Source of the DNA: Streptomyces sp. CCM_MD2014
GTDB lineage: Bacteria; Actinomycetota; Actinomycetes; Streptomycetales; Streptomycetaceae
Direction: 5' to 3'
Length of the DNA stretch: 64,000 bases
NCBI RefSeq assembly: GCF_000772045.1
Contig: NZ_CP009754.1
Span: 7,874,001 to 7,938,000, forward strand
Part shown: in pieces, positions 58,392 to 64,000 of the stretch
Position numbering within the stretch: the first letter of the stretch is position 1
Layout of the letters: each line of letters starts with the position of its first letter
Translations under genes and position numbers: made by a program
Notes under the pieces: model-generated
Seen by the model: the letters and a program-made list of their open reading frames with translations, nothing else
What the model was told of the DNA's origin: nothing
Databases searched by the model: none

Positions 58392-60431
58392 TCAGCCGGC
58401 GGACACGTCCGTCAGCGTCCAGCGCTGGTTGGCGCCGGAGTTGGGCGGCCAGGTCGTGACGGCCGCGCCCGCGTGGGTCGCCTGGCCCCCGACTTCGAGC
58501 AGGCGTCCGGTGGCCGCGTTGACCAGGGTCCAGGTGCCGTCGCCGGTGCTCGACGCGATCCACTCGGCGGCCCGGTCGCGCCTGCCGGTGTCGGGCTCGG
58601 CCACCGGGACGTCGTCCCGTACGGCCAGTCGTGTCCCGTCCCCGGCCCGGGTGAAGACGTAGCGGTCGCGGACGCCGCCGTCCTGGCGCACCGCGCTCAG
58701 CCGCCACTGCTCGGCGCTCGCGTCGGCGCCGGTGCCGAGGACCAGGTTCGTGCCGTTCCCGGCCACGGTGACGGCCTTGCCGCTCTGTACGCCGGTCAGC
58801 GTGTAGGTGTGGCCCTTGCGCAGCTCGGCGGCGTCCTTCGCGACGCCCGAGACCCCCTCGATGGAGAAGGAGGTGACGGACCGGGCGGGCACGGTGAAGG
58901 TGGCCGTGCGGTCGCTCACCCGGATCGGGGCCTGCCGCTCCAGCTTGCCGTCGGCGCTCGTCACGACCGGGGTGACGGTGGTCCGGCGGCTCACGTCACG
59001 GAACTTCGACAGGTCGATGGTGACCGTGCGGGCCTCGGCGGTGCGGTTGACGTGGACGACGGAGGCGCCCTTGCCGTCGCGGGTGACGGCGGCGGCGCTG
59101 GAGGTGTCGTCCGTCTTGATCAGCCGGTCGCCGGGCTTGATGAAGTGGGTGAAGTTGCGGGCGGTGTCGAACTTGGTGTTGGTCCGGATCGGGCAGGTCT
59201 CCAGGGTGTCCCCGGCGGTGCAGTCGAACGGGATCTGGATGCTGCCCCAGTTGCCGCCCTTCGCGGACTCGCCGCCCGGCTTCATGTTGTCGTAGTCCTC
59301 GACGGGCTGCCAGAACACCCAGGCCCGGGGCTCCAGTTCCCGCAGGTCGTCGACGATCTGCTGGGCGAGGCCGAGGCCCGGCCGCATGTCCTCGAAGTCC
59401 TGGCCGTCGCCCCAGTCGCCGCCCACCTCGCTCATCCACAGCGGTTTGTCCGCGGCCTTGGCGAGGTCCCGCACGGTGGTGCGCTGCCCGGTTCCGTAGG
59501 TGTGGACGTTCATCTGCCCGACCAGGGCGCGGTCGGCGTCGGAGTACGCGCTCCAGTTCTTCGCGAAGGTCCCCGGGTTGGTCTCGTCCATCGCCGAGAT
59601 GTCCGCCTTGACCTTCGCCTTCCTCAGCGCCGGGGCGAGGGCCCGGAGCACCTCGCGCTGCAGCTCGGGACCCATGTGGGCCCCTTCCTGCCGGCCGCCG
59701 ACGGGCTCGCCGTCCGCGTCCAGTCGGGTGCCCCAGTAAGGGGTGTTGGGCTCGTTGAACGGGTCCACGGTGTCGACCTTGATGCCCTCGGCCTTCTCCA
59801 GCCGCCTGGTCGCGCCCGCGAGGTAGGCGGCGAAGTCGTCGACCGACTCGCGCCTGAGCTGGTCGGCGGAGGAGTCGAAGCCGCCGGAGACGTAGCCGCT
59901 GACGGTCATGAACCAGGGCGGGGAGTTGCTGAAGGTCTCCCAGTGGTCGATGTCGTCCTTGATGCGCTCGACCCACCAGCGCTGGGTGGCGTCGGCGTCC
60001 TCGTTCCAGTCGGCCGGGTCGTCGGCGCTCCACCAGTCGGTGTCCTCGCGCGTGGTGCCGGCGGGCGCCTTCCACCAGCCCTCGACGGCGCCACCGGCGC
60101 GCAGGTAGTCCTCGACGTCCGGCGCGTTGCCGCCGCCGATGTTGTACCGGGCGATGTTCAGGCCCAGCCCGTCGTCGCCGAAGAGCAGCCGGGCCAGCTT
60201 CTCGCGGATCTCGGGCGGGTAGTCGCCGGTGGCGTTGGCGAACCAGACCAGGCTGGTGCCCCAGCCCTCGAACGCCTCCTGCCGGTACGAGGGGTCCGGC
60301 CGCACCGTGACGGAGGCGGCGGCCGCGTCCGGTGCGGCCTGGGCGGGGACGCCGAGCAGGCCGGCCCCGGTGGCCAGGGAGGTCAGAACAGCGGCCCCGA
60401 GGAGGCGTCTGCTGCGGATACGGCGTGCCAT
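58392..60431 (-). CDS. Secreted GH30 enzyme with ricin-type domain, likely endo-beta-1,6-galactanase
   Basis: A 679-residue secreted glycoside hydrolase. Signal peptide 1-32 (LGAAVLTSLATGAGLLGVPAQA). The GH30 catalytic domain follows (about 40-480), with acid/base Glu227 in DPFNEPN and nucleophile Glu335 in LWMSEVGGDWG, plus FSNSPPWFMTVSGYVSGG. A beta-rich C-domain and then a ricin-like trefoil with QRWTL come last (about 545-679). The set resembles Streptomyces GH30_5 endo-beta-1,6-galactanase, which cuts the side chains of type II arabinogalactan; that substrate is inferred. ATG 60431 is preceded by GGGAG. It is the third gene in line with a binding protein and GH42. Confidence 0.88.
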   Translation of the reverse strand: MARRIRSRRLLGAAVLTSLATGAGLLGVPAQAAPDAAAASVTVRPDPSYRQEAFEGWGTSLVWFANATGDYPPEIREKLARLLFGDDGLGLNIARYNIGGGNAPDVEDYLRAGGAVEGWWKAPAGTTREDTDWWSADDPADWNEDADATQRWWVERIKDDIDHWETFSNSPPWFMTVSGYVSGGFDSSADQLRRESVDDFAAYLAGATRRLEKAEGIKVDTVDPFNEPNTPYWGTRLDADGEPVGGRQEGAHMGPELQREVLRALAPALRKAKVKADISAMDETNPGTFAKNWSAYSDADRALVGQMNVHTYGTGQRTTVRDLAKAADKPLWMSEVGGDWGDGQDFEDMRPGLGLAQQIVDDLRELEPRAWVFWQPVEDYDNMKPGGESAKGGNWGSIQIPFDCTAGDTLETCPIRTNTKFDTARNFTHFIKPGDRLIKTDDTSSAAAVTRDGKGASVVHVNRTAEARTVTIDLSKFRDVSRRTTVTPVVTSADGKLERQAPIRVSDRTATFTVPARSVTSFSIEGVSGVAKDAAELRKGHTYTLTGVQSGKAVTVAGNGTNLVLGTGADASAEQWRLSAVRQDGGVRDRYVFTRAGDGTRLAVRDDVPVAEPDTGRRDRAAEWIASSTGDGTWTLVNAATGRLLEVGGQATHAGAAVTTWPPNSGANQRWTLTDVSAG

Positions 60432-60503
60432 CGTGTGCTCCCAACGGAAAGGTGTGGTCGCTGCGGTGGCCCCCTCCACCCGGCCCGGGGCAGGAGGGGA
60501 CGG

Positions 60504-60532
60504 CCCCGGAGCGGGTGCGTGCCGCTCCGGGG
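60504..60532 (-). terminator. Hairpin between the GH42 and GH30 genes
   Basis: CCCCGGAGCGG (60504-60514) pairs exactly with 60522-60532 around a 7-nt loop, 17 nt after the GH42 stop. It may weaken or stop read-through into the GH30 gene. Confidence 0.6.
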
Positions 60533-60548
60533 AGTCAGGGGTGGGGGA

Positions 60549-62594
60549 TCAGTCAGTGGGCGTGCGCAGGACGGCGACCGCCCGGCCCGCCAGGACGACG
60601 GCCCCCTCGTCGTCGGTGGTGCCCACCAGGACCTCCCCGGCGATCCCGGGGACGGTCACGGTCTCGTCGGTGCGGTTGACCAGGAACAGGAAGCGTCCGC
60701 CGGGGCCGCGGCGCACGGTGGCCTCGACCCGCCCCCGTGCCCGGGCCGGCAGCTCGCTCGTCACCCCGGCCGGCTCCAGCAGCCTCGGCAGCAGCGCGGC
60801 GAGCCCGTCGGCGCCGAGCCGGGTGGAGACGTAGGCGGCCGAACCGCTGCCCGCGCCGCGCCGGGTGACCGCGGGGCGGCCCGCGTGCGCACCGGTGCGG
60901 TAGCGGACGAGGACCTCGGTCTCGGGGGCGGTGACGGTGACGTGGTCGGTCCACAGGCTGCCGGTGCCGTCGTCGTCCAGCTCCACGCTCTGCCCCGCGG
61001 GCAGCGGGCCGAACTCCTCGACGCGGATGCCGAGCAGGTCCCGCAGCGCGCCCGGGTAGCCGCCGAGCCACACGTGGTCGTTCTCGTCGACGACACCGGA
61101 GAAGTACGTGGTGACCAGGTGCCCGCCCTGCTCGGCCCAGCGCGTGAGGTCCTTGGCCAGCTCGGCCGGGACCAGGTGCAGCACGGGTGCGATCAGCACC
61201 CGGTGGCGGCTCAGATCGGCGCCGGTGGTGACGACGTCGGCGCGGATGCCCAGGTTGAGCAGCGCCGAGTACCAGTCGAGCGCCTCCTGGTGGTAGTCGA
61301 GCAGCGAGGTGGGGTGCGAGTCCTGCTCGCTCGCCCACCGCGACTCCCAGTCGAAGAGGATGCCGACCTCGGCGGGCTCCCGCTCGCTCCCGGCGACCGG
61401 CGCGAGGGTCTTCAGCGTGTCGCCGAGCGCGGTGACCGAACGGAACAGGTCGCTGTCCGCGCCGGCGTGCGGGACCATCGCCGAGTGGTACTTCTCGGCG
61501 CCGGCCGCCGACTGGCGCCACTGGAAGAAGCAGACCGCGTCGGCGCCGTGCGCCACGTGCGTCAGCGAGTCCCGCGCCATGTCGCCGGGCAGCTTGGCCA
61601 GGTTGACGGGCTGCCAGTTCACCGCGCTCGTGGAGTGCTCCATCAGGAACCAGGGCTTGCCGCCCGCGATGCCGCTGGTGAGGTTCGCCGAGAACGACAG
61701 CTCGTCGCGGGCCTGCGGGTGCGGCACCACGTAGTGGTCGTTGGCGACGAAGTCCACCTCGCCGGCCCAGTCCGCGTAGTTCATGCCCTTGGTGCCGGGC
61801 ATCACCATGAAGTTGGTGGTGACGGGGACGTCGGGGGTCAGCTCGCGCAGCAGGTCGCGCTCCGCGCGCAGGTAGTCCTTGAGCGCGTCCGAGGAGAACC
61901 GCTTGAAGTCCAGCTGCTGGGTCGGGTTCGGGTGCGAGGCCGCCAGCCGGGGCGGCAGGATCTCCTCCCAGTCGCCGTAGCGCTGCGACCAGAACGCCGT
62001 GCCCCAGGCGTGGTTGAGGGCGTCCGTGGTGCCGTACCGGGCACGCAGCCAGTCGCGGAAGGCGCGGGCGGCGTCGTCGGAGTAGTCGTAGACGTTGTGG
62101 CAGCCCAGCTCGTTGTTGACGTGCCAGGCGACCAGGGCGGGGTGCTCGGCGTAGCGGGTCGCCAGCTTCCGCACCAGGCGCAGGGCGTGCTCGCGGAAGA
62201 CGGGCGAGGTCGGGCGCCAGTGCTGGCGCGCTCCCGGCCACAGCGTCTCGCCCCGCTCGGTGACCGGGAGGATCTCGGGGTGGGCCGTGGTCAGCCAGGG
62301 CGGCGGGGACGCGGTGGCGGTCGCCAGGTCGACACCGACCCCGTGCTCGTGCAGCAGGTCCATCACCTCGTCGAGCCAGGCGAAGTCCCAGGTGTCCGGG
62401 CCCGGCTGGATGCGGGCCCAGGAGAAGATGCCGAGCGACACGATGTTCACGCCGGCCTCGCGCATCAGCCGTACGTCCTCCTCCCACACCTCCCGGGGCC
62501 ACTGCTCGGGGTTGTAGTCGGCGCCGTAGGCGAGACGGGGGGCGGGGGCACCGTCCGCCCCGCGGTACGTGCGGGTGTGGAGGGTGGAGATCAT
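60549..62594 (-). CDS. GH42 beta-galactosidase
   Basis: A 681-residue cytosolic enzyme without a signal peptide. LAYGADYNPEQWPREVWEEDVRLMREAGVNIVSLGIFSWARIQP is the GH42 opening. Acid/base Glu162 is in AWHVNNELGC and the nucleophile Glu319 in PWFLMEHSTSAVNW. The trimerisation domain lies about 390-600 and a C-terminal beta domain ends the protein. It should split galacto-oligosaccharides imported by the neighbouring ABC system. ATG 62594 has GGAAGGA upstream, 28 nt after the solute-binding protein stop, so the two are co-transcribed. Confidence 0.94.
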   Translation of the reverse strand: MISTLHTRTYRGADGAPAPRLAYGADYNPEQWPREVWEEDVRLMREAGVNIVSLGIFSWARIQPGPDTWDFAWLDEVMDLLHEHGVGVDLATATASPPPWLTTAHPEILPVTERGETLWPGARQHWRPTSPVFREHALRLVRKLATRYAEHPALVAWHVNNELGCHNVYDYSDDAARAFRDWLRARYGTTDALNHAWGTAFWSQRYGDWEEILPPRLAASHPNPTQQLDFKRFSSDALKDYLRAERDLLRELTPDVPVTTNFMVMPGTKGMNYADWAGEVDFVANDHYVVPHPQARDELSFSANLTSGIAGGKPWFLMEHSTSAVNWQPVNLAKLPGDMARDSLTHVAHGADAVCFFQWRQSAAGAEKYHSAMVPHAGADSDLFRSVTALGDTLKTLAPVAGSEREPAEVGILFDWESRWASEQDSHPTSLLDYHQEALDWYSALLNLGIRADVVTTGADLSRHRVLIAPVLHLVPAELAKDLTRWAEQGGHLVTTYFSGVVDENDHVWLGGYPGALRDLLGIRVEEFGPLPAGQSVELDDDGTGSLWTDHVTVTAPETEVLVRYRTGAHAGRPAVTRRGAGSGSAAYVSTRLGADGLAALLPRLLEPAGVTSELPARARGRVEATVRRGPGGRFLFLVNRTDETVTVPGIAGEVLVGTTDDEGAVVLAGRAVAVLRTPTD

Positions 62595-62622
62595 GGCGGT
62601 CCTTCCGGTGTGGGGGCGTGCG

Positions 62623-63978
62623 CTACTTCTCGACGGTGAAGCCCTGCTCCTCGCCGTACTTGACCGAGGCCTCCTGCCAGGCCTCGAGGCCCTCGGCGAG
62701 CGTGGTGCCGGAGACGTAGGCCTTGCCGACGGTGTCGTTGAAGACCGAGTTCGCGTACACCTGGTAGGGCAGGTAGGACCAGTCGTCCGGAACGTTCGCG
62801 GCCGACTCGGCGAAGATCTCGTTGGCCTTCTGGCCGCCGAAGTACGGGAACGCGGTGTCCTGGAACTTCGTGGACTGCAGATCCGCCGTGGTCGCCGGGA
62901 ACGCGCCGTTCTCCAGTCGGCTCTGCACACCGTCCCCGGCGTTCGCGTACTCGACGAACGCGTACGCCAGCGCTTCGTTCCCACCCAGTTCGGGGAGCGC
63001 GAGCGCGCTGCCGCCGTTCTCGGCGCTGACCTTGCCGCCGGCGGTCCACTGGGGCAGCGGGGCGACCCGCCAGTCGCCGGACGCCGCCTTCGCGCCCGAC
63101 TCGAGGTTGGCGGGCATCCAGGCACCGGTCGCCAGCGTGGCGATGCTGCCGTCGGCGAGGCCCTTGTACCACTCGTCGGTCCAGGCCGGGACCGGGGCGA
63201 GCAGCTTCTCGTCGATGAGCTTCTGCCAGGTGCCGGTGAACGTCTTGGCACCCTGGTCGGAGAAGTCGATCTTCACCTTGGTGCCGTCGACCGTGTAGGG
63301 ACGCGAACCGGCCTGCCAGAGCATGCTGGTGGCGAACCCGGCGTCGCCGTTGTCGGCGGTGATGTACGCCTTCGGGTCGGCCTTGTGCAGGTCGCGTGCG
63401 GCGTCCAGGTACTCGGCCCACGTGGTGGGCACCTTGATGCCGTACTTGTCGAAGACATTCTTGTTGTAGAACAGCGCCATCGGGCCCGAGTCCATCGGCA
63501 GCGCGTAGATGCCGTCCGAACCGGCCTTCACCCCGTTCCACGGACCGGGGGAGAACTTGGCGGAGAGCTTGTCGGCGCCGAAGGCCTTGAGGTCGGTGAG
63601 CTGCTTGGTCAGGGCGTACTGGCCCATCGCGTAGTACTCGATCTGGGCGACGTCGGGGACGCCCTTCTTCGCCGAGATGGCGTTCTGCAGCGCCGTGTAC
63701 TCGTCCTTGTTGGTACCGGCGTTGACGAGGTCGACCTTGACGCCCGGGTGGGCCTTCTCGAAGTCGGCGGCCACCTGCTTGAGCGTGGGCTCCCACGCCC
63801 AGACCGTGATGGTGCCGCCCTCCTTGAGGGCCGCCTGTATGTCCGCCTCGGAGACGGCCTTGTCGCTCGACCCGCCGTCGTCGGAGCCGCCGCAGGCGGT
63901 CGCGCCCAGGGCGAGCGCGCAGACGAGGGCCGTGGCGCGCAGGAGGCGGCGCGTGTGCTTGGTCAGGTGTGTGGGCAT
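62623..63978 (-). CDS. Sugar ABC transporter solute-binding lipoprotein
   Basis: A 451-residue family 1 binding protein. The lipoprotein signal LLRATALVCALALGATACGGS has a lipobox ATAC. GTITVWAWEPTLKQVAADFEKAHPGVKVDLVNAGTNKDEYTALQNAISA and GIYALPMDSGPMALFYNKNVFDKYGIKVPTTWAEYLDAARDL are typical of oligosaccharide binding proteins. Several Trp residues (PYTVDGTKV, PVPAWTDEWYKGL) could stack on sugar. It is first in the visible order with GH42 and GH30. The permease genes and probably a LacI regulator should lie beyond the window edge. Confidence 0.92.
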   Translation of the reverse strand: MPTHLTKHTRRLLRATALVCALALGATACGGSDDGGSSDKAVSEADIQAALKEGGTITVWAWEPTLKQVAADFEKAHPGVKVDLVNAGTNKDEYTALQNAISAKKGVPDVAQIEYYAMGQYALTKQLTDLKAFGADKLSAKFSPGPWNGVKAGSDGIYALPMDSGPMALFYNKNVFDKYGIKVPTTWAEYLDAARDLHKADPKAYITADNGDAGFATSMLWQAGSRPYTVDGTKVKIDFSDQGAKTFTGTWQKLIDEKLLAPVPAWTDEWYKGLADGSIATLATGAWMPANLESGAKAASGDWRVAPLPQWTAGGKVSAENGGSALALPELGGNEALAYAFVEYANAGDGVQSRLENGAFPATTADLQSTKFQDTAFPYFGGQKANEIFAESAANVPDDWSYLPYQVYANSVFNDTVGKAYVSGTTLAEGLEAWQEASVKYGEEQGFTVEK

Positions 63979-64000
63979 GGGCGTGCTTCCACTTCTTCGT

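Noticed and set aside
58299-62639. Open frame of about 1446 codons on the plus strand
   Set aside because: It lies antisense to the GH30 and GH42 genes, whose catalytic motifs are clear. Such frames are common in very GC-rich genes.
1-64000. tRNA, rRNA, CRISPR, insertion sequences or attachment sites
   Set aside because: No tRNA-like cloverleaf, CRISPR spacing pattern, transposase or integrase motif was recognised on either strand.

Overview
The window looks like chromosomal DNA of a Streptomyces or a close actinomycete. G+C is very high, third codon positions are almost all G or C, and GTG starts and 4-nt ATGA/GTGA gene overlaps are common. The gene families also fit: PucR, DUF5914 Rieske, SpoIIE-type phosphatases, IdeR/DmdR iron boxes and a CebR-type box. 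No rRNA, tRNA, CRISPR array, insertion sequence or prophage was seen. It reads as an accessory-rich chromosomal region of many short operons.

Layout. 1-8.7 kb: a PAS/GAF/SpoIIE/ATPase signalling phosphatase, a stand-alone LigD-type 3'-phosphoesterase, an aldo/keto reductase, a phosphoesterase, a dienelactone hydrolase, a YrdC/YciO protein and a PucR regulator. 8.8-12.4 kb: a TetR-SDR-alcohol dehydrogenase operon behind a clear palindromic operator, and a fructosamine-kinase family gene. 12.7-19.5 kb: a mycothiol-type isomerase family protein, an ArsB-like permease, an MFS exporter, an epimerase-like protein that seems to have lost its catalytic Tyr/Lys, and a hemerythrin. 19.6-25.9 kb: DoxX, a molybdopterin oxidoreductase with no N-terminal Fe-S cysteines coupled to a ferritin-like protein, a GNAT gene under a perfect CebR-type box, and a coupled nucleotidyltransferase-BON-phosphoesterase operon. 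26-34.3 kb: a second SpoIIE-type phosphatase, SRPBCC protein, CYP152-type P450, a small Cys protein, a CPA2 antiporter and a secreted S1 protease under a LacI-type palindrome.

34.5-45.7 kb: an SRPBCC/FAD-oxidoreductase/SDR operon, a degraded stretch, then a carotenoid cluster. crtY, a decayed crtT-like remnant and crtU run leftward. A tiny ORF, crtI, crtB and a Rieske protein run rightward, followed by a predicted pyrimidine-dimer glycosylase. Phytoene synthase, desaturase, lycopene cyclase and the aromatising CrtU together predict isorenieratene-type aromatic carotenoids. The GGPP synthase gene crtE is not in the window.

45.8-56.7 kb: an EamA transporter, an MHS-family symporter, a secreted lipase, a DEDDh exonuclease, an iron-siderophore ABC operon and an FMN-binding PPOX protein, each of the last two behind its own iron box, and a spore-photoproduct-lyase-like radical SAM protein. 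56.8-64 kb: a methyltransferase, a sugar O-acetyltransferase, and a leftward polysaccharide locus (solute-binding lipoprotein, GH42 beta-galactosidase, secreted GH30 enzyme with a ricin-type domain) suited to beta-1,6-galactan or arabinogalactan side chains. Permeases and regulator for that locus are probably beyond 64 kb.
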